Assembly (NCBI RefSeq): GCF_018069565.1
Contig: NZ_JAGPNL010000003.1
Span: forward strand, 620,001 to 684,000
Direction: 5' to 3'
DNA from: Streptomyces tagetis
GTDB taxonomy: Bacteria > Actinomycetota > Actinomycetes > Streptomycetales > Streptomycetaceae
DNA length: 64,000 nt
A program made the translations under genes and the position numbers. The notes beneath the pieces were generated by a model that was not told the origin of the DNA, made no database searches, and saw only the letters and a list, made by a program, of their open reading frames with translations. Each line of letters begins with the position of its first letter. Position 1 is the first letter of the stretch. Positions 8,829 through 16,978 of this stretch are shown here, piece after piece.

Positions 8829-10135
8829 CGCGGCATGCACCGCGCACGGGCGAGGGCGGACCGGTACCAGTCCTTCTGGGTCTCCACGCCGTCGGCGAGG
8901 ACGGGCGCGACGGATTCCCCCACAGAGGGGTCGACGCGGTGACGGGCTTCCTCCTCGCTCGCCCCGGCGTGCGCGGAGAGCCAGACACGGAGACCGTCCT
9001 CGGCTTCGAGAGCCCGCTGTACGGCGACGGCCTGGTCCGCCGGGCAGTTCCCGGGGTCCGCCCCTTCCGCGGTGTCGACCAGGAGCCGGCTGAGGTCGGA
9101 GACGAGCCCGGACCGGATGTCCTGGCCGGTGAAGCCCGGATCTTGCCGGACCGTGACCGTCCACCGCTTCGCGGAGGTCCGCCGGCCGTCTTCGGTGACG
9201 ACGTCCGGTGCGGTGATCCCGACGCGGCTGAGCCCCGCGACGGCCGTGGTCACGATGCCGGTGGTCTCGGCCAGACGGGCCCGGTGCTCGGGCCACACGC
9301 ACACACGGGTGCCCTCGGCGTCGGCGCAGACGAGGTCGGACGCGGGACGCGCACGGACCGCGTCGGGGCCGAGCCCGTCCACGAGGGCGACGCTCCCCGT
9401 GGTGGTCGCCACGGTGGTGAGCAGAGCCACCGCGCCGCCGGCGTACGCGGCGGGGCCGGGGAGAGCGCCCAGGCGCGGGGCGTGCGGGGAAGCGGCCACG
9501 GCGCCGACGGCGAGGGCGGCCAGGCCCGCGGCCAGAAGGGCGGGGCCCACGATGCTCGCCGGGTCGGCGACGGCGGCGTTCATGCAGCAGCCGAACGCCG
9601 GCCCGGTGAGATGGCGCAGCCACACGGGTTCGAGTGCGGGCGGGTAGACGTTCCACAGGTAGTCGCCGACCAGGACCACCGGGACGGCGGCCACCGCGGG
9701 CAGCCACATGCCGACCGCGTAACCGGCCAGGGTGTGGGCGACCAGGACGACCGCGGCGGAGGCGAGGATGGGGAGATCGGGCCACCCCCCGGGCGACTCC
9801 ATCTGCATCCGCACTCCGGCGAGCGACACCCCCAGGGCGACGAAGCCCAGTGCCATGACCGGTACGAGGGCGGCGGCGCCGATCCGCCACCCGTTGCGCG
9901 TGGGAGTCCTGTTCCCGATTCGGGCGCTGCGGAGCCTTCCGGCTTCCCAGGCGGCGCATGCCGCGGTCACCGGAGCGATGAACATCAGCGTGGAGGCCGC
10001 CTTCGCCGTGGCGGACGTCCAGTATCCGTCCAGGTTCCCGGACACCTCCGCCGAGAAGACATAGAGGAGGACGATGCCCAGGAGCGGCGGCGCGGCGAGG
10101 ACGGCCGAGTGGGCGCGCGGGTGGAAACGGAACAT
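8825..10135 (-). CDS. Polytopic membrane protein, permease-like subunit of ABC operon
   Basis: 436 aa from the ATG at 10135. Six to eight hydrophobic helices fill the first 270 residues, then an extracytoplasmic or soluble C-terminal domain of about 165 residues follows (CADAEGTRVCVWPEHRARL region with two Cys). The start overlaps the stop of the ATPase gene (TGATG) and the end overlaps the next gene, so the three are one operon. Architecture and context suggest an ABC-2-type exporter subunit, but I see no diagnostic motif. An in-frame GTG at 10141 is the alternative start. Confidence 0.72.
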   Translation of the reverse strand: MFRFHPRAHSAVLAAPPLLGIVLLYVFSAEVSGNLDGYWTSATAKAASTLMFIAPVTAACAAWEAGRLRSARIGNRTPTRNGWRIGAAALVPVMALGFVALGVSLAGVRMQMESPGGWPDLPILASAAVVLVAHTLAGYAVGMWLPAVAAVPVVLVGDYLWNVYPPALEPVWLRHLTGPAFGCCMNAAVADPASIVGPALLAAGLAALAVGAVAASPHAPRLGALPGPAAYAGGAVALLTTVATTTGSVALVDGLGPDAVRARPASDLVCADAEGTRVCVWPEHRARLAETTGIVTTAVAGLSRVGITAPDVVTEDGRRTSAKRWTVTVRQDPGFTGQDIRSGLVSDLSRLLVDTAEGADPGNCPADQAVAVQRALEAEDGLRVWLSAHAGASEEEARHRVDPSVGESVAPVLADGVETQKDWYRSALARARCMPR

Positions 10136-10884
10136 CACCACGCCTCACCCCCGCCGAGCACCGCCGCGTAGGCGCCTTCGGCCCAGCGGCCCGAGGCGGT
10201 GTCCGCCGGCGCCCGGGCGTGGAACTCCTTCACCGTGCCGCTGAAACGGATCGTTCCCTCCGACAGGACGACGACGTGGTCGTACACCTCGGAGAGATCC
10301 TCGGTCTGATGGGTGGAGACGATCACGTCCGCGCTCTCGGAGAGCTGCTCGACCACCTTGCGGAAGACGCCCCTCTGCGCGGGGTCGAGACCGGCTGTCG
10401 GCTCGTCCAGGAGGACCAGCCGGGAGTCGTGGACCAGCGTCTGCGCCACGCCGACGCGTCGGAGCTGCCCGCCCGACAGCGCCGAGGCCCGCTGGTCGGC
10501 CTTCTTGGCGAGCCCCACCCGCCCCAGCGCCTCCACGGCCGCTCCCCACGCCTCGCGCCGCGTCATGCCCTTGAGCCATCCGGCATAGGCGACCTGTTCC
10601 CGGCACGTCATGCCGGGAACGGGGGCGATGTGCTGGGGCATCCAGCCGACTTGGCGCCGGTAGGCACGTAACTGGCCACGTATCGCCGGGTCGAGGCCGG
10701 CGAAGGCGACGGTGCCGGCGCGGGGCTGCAACGCGGAGGCCGCGATGGCCAGGAGCGTGGTCTTGCCGGCCCCGTTCGGCCCCAGGAGCACCGTACGTCC
10801 CGAGGGGAAGCCGAAGCTGAGCCCGTCGAGGACGACGGGACCCCGCCGGTACCGGTAGGTGCAGGTGGCGAACGCGACGGACAC
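10135..10884 (-). CDS. ABC transporter ATP-binding protein
   Basis: 249 aa. All ABC motifs are intact: Walker A GPNGAGKTT, Q-loop MPQH, signature LSGGQ, Walker B LVLLDEPTAGLD and switch His in STHQ. It is the first gene of an operon with two membrane proteins, so it should energise an exporter of unknown substrate. Such three-gene sets in Streptomyces often move peptides, lantibiotics or lipids, but nothing here decides that. The start is the GTG at 10884. Bases 10885-11161 upstream hold no gene and lead into tRNA-Ser. Confidence 0.9.
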   Translation of the reverse strand: MSVAFATCTYRYRRGPVVLDGLSFGFPSGRTVLLGPNGAGKTTLLAIAASALQPRAGTVAFAGLDPAIRGQLRAYRRQVGWMPQHIAPVPGMTCREQVAYAGWLKGMTRREAWGAAVEALGRVGLAKKADQRASALSGGQLRRVGVAQTLVHDSRLVLLDEPTAGLDPAQRGVFRKVVEQLSESADVIVSTHQTEDLSEVYDHVVVLSEGTIRFSGTVKEFHARAPADTASGRWAEGAYAAVLGGGEAW

Positions 10885-11161
10885 AGCCTCACAGCCTTCT
10901 TGCGGGAGCTGACGTGACGTGCGGTGCCCCGCCCTCCGTCACGTACGGCCCTGGACCGCGACGGCGACGACGACACACGCAGACCGATGATCACCCAGAC
11001 CGGCGATCACCACCGCGGATCACGAAAACTCGCCGCGAAGGCGCCCGGTTCCGATGGGACCGGTGCCCGCGGACGAAAGAGCGCCCGCGGACCGAGCCCC
11101 CGACCGAGCCCGGAGACCGGTAGGCTGTACCCCGCTCCGCCCCAGGGGGGCCGGACGCCGG

Positions 11162-11249
11162 GGTGGGTTGCCCGAGCGGCCTAAGGGAACGGTCTTGAAA
11201 ACCGTCGTGGCGCAAGTCACCGTGGGTTCAAATCCCACACCCACCGCCA
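11162..11249 (+). tRNA. tRNA-Ser (anticodon TGA)
   Basis: Acceptor arms GGTGGGT (11162-11168) and ACCCACC (11239-11245), anticodon stem ACGGT/ACCGT with loop CTTGAAA (anticodon TGA at 11196-11198), a long variable arm and T-arm GTGGG/CCCAC with loop TTCAAAT are all present. Discriminator G and an encoded CCA end the gene. The 3' part from 11193 doubles as the left attachment site of island 1, so the element rebuilds a functional tRNA on integration. Confidence 0.97.
11193..11247 (+). repeat. attL of island 1 (55-bp direct repeat)
   Basis: It begins at TCTTGAAAACCG in the anticodon arm and ends at CACCGC in the acceptor arm of tRNA-Ser. The only difference from the right copy is A at 11214 against G at 19193. 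Confidence 0.92.
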
Positions 11250-11270
11250 AGTCAGAGAACGTGCTGATCA

Positions 11271-11301
11271 GAAGGGGTGCCCCGACCAGGGGCACCCCTT
11301 C
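11271..11301 (+). terminator. tRNA-Ser terminator carried by island 1
   Basis: GAAGGGGTGCCCC (11271-11283) pairs with GGGGCACCCCTTC (11289-11301), 13 bp around a 5-nt loop. It is similar to the chromosomal terminator now found after attR. Confidence 0.85.
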
Positions 11302-11360
11302 GTCATGGGGGGCCTGTCTCACCCTGAACCGCCTGTGTGCCGCTTTGGATCATGGTGTGT

Positions 11361-11378
11361 GGACCAGGGGTGGACCGC
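11361..11378 (+). repeat. Possible integrase arm-type repeat, left copy
   Basis: GGACCAGGGGTGGACCGC lies 114 bp inside attL. A near-identical copy in the same orientation lies inside attR at 19081-19098. Direct repeats flanking both attachment sites are usual for tyrosine-integrase arm sites; the role is inferred. Confidence 0.45.
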
Positions 11379-11489
11379 CGTGCGCGCTTCAGGTGGAGGG
11401 GAAGGGAATCGGGCAAAACCCCATGCACCAGCCGTAGTTACCTGGGTAGCATCACGAATCGCAAGGAGCGTTCTGCACAGGGAGCATCG

Positions 11490-14012
11490 GTGGACCTTCA
11501 TCGTCACACGGCTACCAGTTCGGCCCCTGATGGCGATCGCGCCCGATCCTCGGCCGGACCTAGCGAGCTGAGCCTTCTTACATACGCGGACCTTGCCGAG
11601 GAATGCAAGATCGCGCTGGCTCGTGCGAACAGCCCCCAGAAGAAGCAGGCTTGGGGGAACCTCCTCACTCTGATCGAAGAGATCAGGGGAACAGGGAGAA
11701 CCGATGCATGGGATCCTACGAGCGGTCCTTCATGGGACCTCGTTTCACTGAGGATCGAGGGGTTTCAGGGCGCGACTGTTCCTTTTTCCTTTCAGTTTGA
11801 CCCGACGCCGGGTGTGACTATCCTTCACGGGCCCAATGGATCTGGGAAGTCGAGCATCTCTGATGGGATCCGAACGGCGCTTTCGGGCCGCTCGGACTGG
11901 TGGGCGGCAGTTACTCCGGCGAATGCGAGAAGCGGGAAGAGTCCACTGTGGGAGAAAGTAAACTGCGCCCGCGATGCGGAAGAATCAACGGTTGAAGTCG
12001 TTCTGATGCGAGGTGATGAGTCGCTTCGACTCACGGCTCGAATCGGCAAGGACGGCCAGGTTAGCAACTTCGATTCTCTCCGTGAGGTTTCGGGTGGAGA
12101 GGCTGCGAGTTTCGAAATATCGGAGACCTCATGGCATTACGCCGTGGAATCTCACCCGCCGGTATTTTCGTATGCCGATGTAGAGAGGCGTGTGCAGCAG
12201 CACGAAGATCTGCAGAGGTATATTGAGAATCTGCTTGCACTCGGTGGCTGCTTTGATCACCTGGAACGTCGTGTTGAGGAGATCAGCTCCTCCGCAACTG
12301 CTAGTCGTAAGCGTCTCGCAGCCGCACTCAAGGGCGCTAAGGAGAGGGTGGCAAGGGTAGATGCCCACTTCTTTGAACTCGAACCACAGCACCATCTTCC
12401 AGATGTGTCTTGGAGCGAAGATGTGCGCGACGTGCGGGTCTGGCTGACTGAGAACGGACTCACCGAAGTCGGAGCAACGCTACCTGAGGTTACGGCGGCT
12501 GGAATCGAAAGGCTGGCTGCTTCGCTGCGCGACGTCGACCGTGATCTGGAGTTGGTGCTAGGGGACGTTCCTACGGTTCACCATCGGTTGGCGGTTCATC
12601 TTACTTCTCTCCATTCGGAGGTCGAGCAGGTTGCCAACAGCGGATATATCTGCCCGGTCTGTGACAGTGAGGTTTCCGATTGGGTGAAGCGTTTGGCTGA
12701 CAACTTGGCGAATGTTGCCGAGACCGCACCAAGGAGAAATGCGGCAAACGCCTCACTGAAGGCGCTTCGCGGAGCCATTGAAATCATCCCGACGGTTCTC
12801 GACATCGTCTCAGGGCTAGAAGAGTTCGATGAATCACTGCTCGATAGTCTCCGATCGGAGTACGCGGCTCTACTGGCGGCATTCGAGGCGTACGGCGAGC
12901 AGCCTATCGCCCCTGTAGTAACAGGGTTCCTCAGCATTCGAGCGGAACTTTCAGGGGAAGCCTGGAAGAGTCTTTCGAGTAAGGCGATCGAGCTGAGTGA
13001 TATTTCTGCTCAGTGGCGACGGGGTCGTAGAGCGACCCTAGAGCTGTACATCGCGGCCTGGGAACAGGAACATGAGGAAGCTGAATCTGCTCCCCTCTGG
13101 GAGGCGACGCGCAAGTCTATCGGTGAACTTGAGGACCGCCTTCGCACTGGGCGGACTGTGCGTTTCGAAGGTAAGGCCGGCGTGCAGGTGGAGCGTCTCC
13201 TGAAAGATGCTGGAATCGTCCTGGAGTCGGTAAACCTCAAGCGGACGCGGGCTGAAATTTCCGTACAGGGAGCTGATGGGAACAAGCTGGAACTTGCCAT
13301 GCTGAGCGCAGGGCAGAGGAATGCTTTCTTGCTTGCTCCGCTGTTTGCGACGACTGGTTCTGGACCCTTTAATTTCCTGATCCTAGACGATCCCGTCCAT
13401 TCGTTCGATGAAATTAGGGTCGACAGGCTGGCCGCCGTGGTTTCCGATCTGGCGAAGGTTAGGCGCGTCATCGTTCTAACTCACGATGAGCGTTTGAAAG
13501 AGCATCTTCTAGCGCGGAGCCAGGTGTGCGATGCATGGGTCGTAAGCCGTGACGGGATCCGGGGAGAGATCTCTGTTGAGAAGACCGACGAGCTTTGGCG
13601 AGTCCTTATTAAGGATGCCGAATCGGTATGGCAGTTCTCGCCCAAGGTGTCTTCTACCGGATACCTCAGTGAGGTGCAGATAATTCGAGGGCTGCTGCGG
13701 CAGGCATTGGATGACGCGCTGAGGCAGTGTGTCGTCCGGTATTCACTTTACTCAGGGGAGAATGTGGCTAAGTCGCTGGGGCTCCTGGATGAAGCAATGA
13801 CAACCGTCAAGCGACTCGATGTGGCTAAGCAGATCATCTCTTTGGATCCGGCTCTTCCTCACCCTGTCGACAAGGCCCGGCAGGCATGCGGGCATCACGT
13901 TGCCAAGTGGAACAGCGCTGCACATGGGGGAGAGGAAGTGAAGGCTGATCTGAAGTTGGAGATCAGGGCAGGTCTTGATGCTTGCTCGACCCTGGGGGAG
14001 TGGGATTTCTGA
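11490..14012 (+). CDS. SMC/Rad50-like ATPase with CPVC zinc-hook motif
   Basis: 840 aa from the GTG at 11490, preceded by AGGGAG. An N-terminal helical region (1-85) is followed by the ATPase head: Walker A GPNGSGKSS (114-122), a central coiled region with a CPVC motif (C388, C391) like a Rad50 zinc hook, signature LSAGQRN (from 605), Walker B LILDDPVHSFDE (D633, D634) and H-loop LTHDE (H665). About 150 C-terminal residues follow, with KWNSAAHG (N808, H812) resembling the HEPN RNxxxH motif but lacking the Arg. The small partner gene starts at the base after the stop. G+C and codon use are unlike the host, so it was acquired. It could be an antiphage ATPase (RloC, PrrC, Lamassu or Septu type) or a repair protein. 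Confidence 0.82.
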   Translation: MDLHRHTATSSAPDGDRARSSAGPSELSLLTYADLAEECKIALARANSPQKKQAWGNLLTLIEEIRGTGRTDAWDPTSGPSWDLVSLRIEGFQGATVPFSFQFDPTPGVTILHGPNGSGKSSISDGIRTALSGRSDWWAAVTPANARSGKSPLWEKVNCARDAEESTVEVVLMRGDESLRLTARIGKDGQVSNFDSLREVSGGEAASFEISETSWHYAVESHPPVFSYADVERRVQQHEDLQRYIENLLALGGCFDHLERRVEEISSSATASRKRLAAALKGAKERVARVDAHFFELEPQHHLPDVSWSEDVRDVRVWLTENGLTEVGATLPEVTAAGIERLAASLRDVDRDLELVLGDVPTVHHRLAVHLTSLHSEVEQVANSGYICPVCDSEVSDWVKRLADNLANVAETAPRRNAANASLKALRGAIEIIPTVLDIVSGLEEFDESLLDSLRSEYAALLAAFEAYGEQPIAPVVTGFLSIRAELSGEAWKSLSSKAIELSDISAQWRRGRRATLELYIAAWEQEHEEAESAPLWEATRKSIGELEDRLRTGRTVRFEGKAGVQVERLLKDAGIVLESVNLKRTRAEISVQGADGNKLELAMLSAGQRNAFLLAPLFATTGSGPFNFLILDDPVHSFDEIRVDRLAAVVSDLAKVRRVIVLTHDERLKEHLLARSQVCDAWVVSRDGIRGEISVEKTDELWRVLIKDAESVWQFSPKVSSTGYLSEVQIIRGLLRQALDDALRQCVVRYSLYSGENVAKSLGLLDEAMTTVKRLDVAKQIISLDPALPHPVDKARQACGHHVAKWNSAAHGGEEVKADLKLEIRAGLDACSTLGEWDF

Positions 14013-14435
14013 ATGGATGTGGCCGACCTCTCGTTGCGCAGAATCAAGGTTCTGGAATTGAGGTTGCGAATCGAGAGGGTTTCCTTTGACGCCTATAAGC
14101 TAGTGTCCAAACCGGATCGGCCTCCGACTGCCTCAAGCGAGGCGGATGCTCAACTGGCCTTTGTGCTTGGCCTTGTGGGGCAGGATAGATATGGAGAGGT
14201 TCTTGGTGTAATTAGGCTATCTCGCCATATCTACAAGAAGTCATCGGACATTCTGCATGGTCGCTCAGGTCTTTTGAATGCTTCTTCCGTTGTGCTTGAA
14301 GAGTGGGAATTGGTTGTATCCCGGTTGGAGGGTTTTCTCGACCAGTACCTTGAGGGGCCCGAGGTGGATGGGGAATCGGCCATCGCCATTCCTGTTCCGG
14401 CTGGAGAGGCGAGCGGTCAGATCGCGTCGAGGTGA
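14013..14435 (+). CDS. Small partner of the SMC-like ATPase, unknown family
   Basis: 140 aa. The ATG begins at the base right after the TGA of the ATPase gene, so the two are co-translated. It is predicted all-helical, with SSDILHGRSG at about 78-87, a SxxxHGR pattern found in several HEPN-like helical bundles, but without a clear RNxxxH. The C-terminal 20 residues are acidic and then disordered. It has the same low-GC base use as the ATPase. By context it is the effector, sensor or antitoxin of a two-gene system; the sequence does not tell which. Confidence 0.68.
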   Translation: MDVADLSLRRIKVLELRLRIERVSFDAYKLVSKPDRPPTASSEADAQLAFVLGLVGQDRYGEVLGVIRLSRHIYKKSSDILHGRSGLLNASSVVLEEWELVVSRLEGFLDQYLEGPEVDGESAIAIPVPAGEASGQIASR

Positions 14436-14437
14436 CG

Positions 14438-14977
14438 CTAGAGCAATCGACTCTCTATCAGAGCGTTGGCTCTGTCTTGAGATCCATGTATCGCCTTGGC
14501 GTAGAAGCGGAAGAGGACCGCGATGCTGTGGCCGGCTCGGCGGGCGACCTCGGCGGGCGTGACACCGGAGTCGAGCCAGAGGGAGACGCCCGCGTGCCGG
14601 AGGGAGTACGGCACGTCTGCCAGCGGGGAGGCGACCTCGGCCTCGGTCAGGACCTCTTTGCGGGCAGCCTGCCAGATCTCGCCGTACTCCTTCGAGAGCA
14701 GGTGGCCTCCCTGGACCGCGCGGAAGAGGCGACCGTCCTCGGCTGTGCCGAACTCCTTGATGTGGTCACGGACCAGGCGGACGAGGACCGGAGGGATGGG
14801 CACAGAGCGGGTGGCCTTGCGAGCCCGCTCCTTGAGACCCCGGGCGTCGAAGGACTCGCCGGTGTCTGTCCAGCCCGATCCCACACGCGGGGTGCTGGTC
14901 GAGAGGATCAGCCCTCCCCAGCCTTCTTCCGGGAGGAGGAAGTCGTTCTCGCGCAGCCCGGTTGCTTCCCCTGGGCA
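14438..14977 (-). pseudogene. Truncated tyrosine recombinase (catalytic half only)
   Basis: About 179 codons of the C-terminal catalytic domain remain. They start with CPGEATGLREND, where intact enzymes have the catalytic Arg in place of the Cys (RPGEA). The second-box Arg (SLRHAG), the GHS motif and the nucleophile Tyr (FRFYAKA) are present, and the usual first His of HxLRH is Tyr. The core-binding N-terminus is absent; instead an unrelated gene ends at 14979. The breakpoint lies exactly at the first catalytic residue. The enzyme cannot be active, so the island is fixed unless helped in trans. It was probably the original integrase of island 1. Confidence 0.85.
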
Positions 14978-14978
14978 A

Positions 14979-15308
14979 TCAGCCGGTGCACGAGACCTCC
15001 TCCGGGGCGTCTTCCCAGGTGTGCTGCTTGGCGTGGTCGGCGAACAGACAGCAGCCCTCACCGTCGGGCCCCGGGGCGACCACCGGGCAGTCCGACAGCA
15101 CGACAAGTTCCGCCTCGTCCGTCCCGTGCCAGCGGAGCCACAGCGCAGTCCCGTACGCCCCGGCGTCGGTGAGGAGACCGAAGTGCTCACCCTCGTCGTG
15201 CGCGGACAGCTGGCACTGCACCGCCCTGTCGATGTACGCGGCGGCCGACCTCTCCCGCGCTTCCCGTGTCAGGTCGAGGGGCACCCAGCGCCAGTGCGCG
15301 CAACGCAT
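14979..15308 (-). CDS. Hypothetical 109-aa protein, Streptomyces-type
   Basis: 109 aa from the ATG at 15308, which overlaps the stop of the upstream small gene (ATGA). It starts MRCAHWRWVPLDLTREARER and has Cys/His at several places (CAHW, CQLSAHDEGEH, DCPV, CCLFADHAKQH), including Cys-Cys and His pairs that could bind a metal. I do not recognise a named family. It lies in a two-gene operon divergent from the XRE-type regulator, so the 17-bp palindrome at 15557 may control it. Its stop codon abuts the integrase breakpoint. Confidence 0.62.
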   Translation of the reverse strand: MRCAHWRWVPLDLTREARERSAAAYIDRAVQCQLSAHDEGEHFGLLTDAGAYGTALWLRWHGTDEAELVVLSDCPVVAPGPDGEGCCLFADHAKQHTWEDAPEEVSCTG

Positions 15309-15520
15309 CACGACACCATCCGGAAGGACGCGACGGCAATCCGGGCTTGCTTCGAGCACCGGAGGCAGACGCACGGCGGGTAGCGGCCCGGGTTCTCCGG
15401 GACCACCGGGTCCTCGCCCACGCGTACCTCCGTGAGAGGCCCCCACGTCTGGCCGGAGTCGCGGGAGACCCGCAACGTCATCCGTACGTCTTCATGTCCG
15501 TTCGCCATGGTCAGGAGCAT
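15308..15520 (-). CDS. Small protein with CVCLRC motif
   Basis: 70 aa from 15520, or 66 aa from the internal ATG at 15508. The beta-rich first half (VRMTLRVSRDSGQTWGPLTEVRV) resembles a sialidase/BNR-like Asp-box strand pair, and the end holds PPCVCLRCSK, a CxCxxC motif. It is translationally coupled to the following gene. The function is unknown. It is divergent from the regulator at 15632. Confidence 0.5.
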   Translation of the reverse strand: MLLTMANGHEDVRMTLRVSRDSGQTWGPLTEVRVGEDPVVPENPGRYPPCVCLRCSKQARIAVASFRMVS

Positions 15521-15556
15521 CGCGATCCACGGACCCGGCCAGAAAGGCCAAGCGGA

Positions 15557-15573
15557 TTACCCAACTTGGGTAA
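15557..15573. promoter_or_regulatory. 17-bp palindromic operator in divergent promoter
   Basis: TTACCCAACTTGGGTAA is a perfect palindrome around one central C. It lies between the divergent small-gene operon (15520) and the regulator gene (15632), with a TTGACC hexamer just after it (about 15586-15591). It is a likely binding site for the adjacent regulator or another repressor of the island. Confidence 0.6.
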
Positions 15574-15631
15574 CATCACCCTCGGTTGACCAAGTGCAGC
15601 GATCCGTAGTCCTCACGCCGGAGCGTGCCCG

Positions 15632-16978
15632 ATGCCCGAGCCATCTCGCTCGAAGGAACTCCCGGTCAGCCTGCTCACGGACCCAGTCGTGATCGAGGCA
15701 TGCCAGGCCAGAGACTTCGGCCGCATCTTTCAGCTGGTCAAGGCACGAGCAGGCATTTATCCGTCCATGATCGCGCGCCGCTGCGACCTGACCCCGAGCC
15801 GCGTGGGTGAGGTGATCGCCGGACGGCGGCAGTTGCTGCACATGGACGTGATCGAACGGATCTCTGACGGGCTACGCATCCCCGGACACATGCTCGGACT
15901 TGCCCGACGCTCCTGGGAGACGCCACCCAGCCTGACGGTCACACCCCGCCAACCGGCCGAGGTACCGGCCTCAGCCGTCGAACCGCTGGTCGCCGGACTA
16001 CCGGGGGCGGACGTCGACAGCATCCTCGCCCTTGCTGCCGAGCGGGATCTCAGCGCCTCGACGCTGGACGCGTTGCACTCGTCGATCGCGGACTACTGGC
16101 GCCGGGACGACGAGCACGGCGGCGAGACCTTGCGGCCGGCGGTCGTCGGCCAGCTCCGCTACGTCGTCGACCTCCTCAAAGAGCAGCGTCCGGTTTCTTT
16201 GCGGGACGGCCTGCACAGCATCGCGGCCGAGCTGGCCCGGCTCACCGGATGGACCTATTTCGACGCCCGCCAGTACAACCAGGCGCGCGCCTACTTCACC
16301 GAATCCCTCGGCCTGGCCAAGGCCATCGACGACCGCCAGTTCATGGCCAACGTTCTCGCCTGCATGAGCCTCCAGGCCACCTACCAGGACAAGCCCGGCG
16401 ACGCCCTCGCACTCGTCACGGCCGCCCAGGACAAGGCCCGAGCAGCCGCAGGGACGACACCGCGCGTACTGGCCATGCTCGCGATTCGTGAAGCCTTCGC
16501 CCACGCCACCCTGGGCAATCACGGGGCGACCCACACCGCGATCTCGGAAGCTCACACCCAGTTCGGACGGATCGGCACCAGCGATCCGGACCCAGCCTGG
16601 GTCGCTTACTTCGACGAGCCGAAGCTGATCGTGGACACCGGCATTGCGCACGGCCGCCTGGGCGAAGCCGCCCTCGCAGAACCTCTGATTGCGGACGCTC
16701 TGCGCCGAGAACACCAGACGAACCACCGAGGCCGCGCCTTCCACGCCTTCTGGCTCGCCCGCACCCAGCTCCAACGCGGCAAACTGGACGAGGCGTGCCA
16801 CACGGCCATGGACGCCCTGGCCCCAGCGGCGGCCGTCAGCTCGCAACGAGTCGCCGGTCACCTCCGGGAGTTCTACGAGCAGTTGGGGCCCTTCCGTCGG
16901 GAACCGGCTGCGGTGGCGTTCGAGTCCCGGCTCCGGGAAGCGTTGCCCCGTCAGGTCAGCGGATTGCCTCGTCCATGA
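15632..16978 (+). CDS. XRE-type HTH regulator with TPR-like C-terminal domain
   Basis: 448 aa. Residues 25-80 form a helix-turn-helix (ARAGIYPSMIARRCDLTPSRVGEVIAG, split by family spacing), followed by about 330 residues of TPR-like helical repeats (QARAYFTESLGLAKAIDD, GDALALVTAAQDKARA, EACHTAMDALAPAA). Such large HTH-TPR regulators are frequent in Streptomyces mobile elements and usually control the next operon. The ATG at 15632 has GGAG 7 nt upstream. The gene ends convergently with, and overlaps by 23 bp, the Nudix gene. A related, frameshifted regulator lies in island 2 at 48340-49570. Confidence 0.82.
   Translation: MPEPSRSKELPVSLLTDPVVIEACQARDFGRIFQLVKARAGIYPSMIARRCDLTPSRVGEVIAGRRQLLHMDVIERISDGLRIPGHMLGLARRSWETPPSLTVTPRQPAEVPASAVEPLVAGLPGADVDSILALAAERDLSASTLDALHSSIADYWRRDDEHGGETLRPAVVGQLRYVVDLLKEQRPVSLRDGLHSIAAELARLTGWTYFDARQYNQARAYFTESLGLAKAIDDRQFMANVLACMSLQATYQDKPGDALALVTAAQDKARAAAGTTPRVLAMLAIREAFAHATLGNHGATHTAISEAHTQFGRIGTSDPDPAWVAYFDEPKLIVDTGIAHGRLGEAALAEPLIADALRREHQTNHRGRAFHAFWLARTQLQRGKLDEACHTAMDALAPAAAVSSQRVAGHLREFYEQLGPFRREPAAVAFESRLREALPRQVSGLPRP

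Noticed and set aside
10885..11161. Short frames before tRNA-Ser as possible small genes
   Set aside because: No ribosome site or codon bias; it is better explained as promoter DNA for the ABC operon and the tRNA.
11337..11489. Upstream 51-codon extension of the SMC-like ATPase
   Set aside because: It overlaps the att-proximal repeat and lacks a ribosome site, while the GTG at 11490 has AGGGAG at proper distance.
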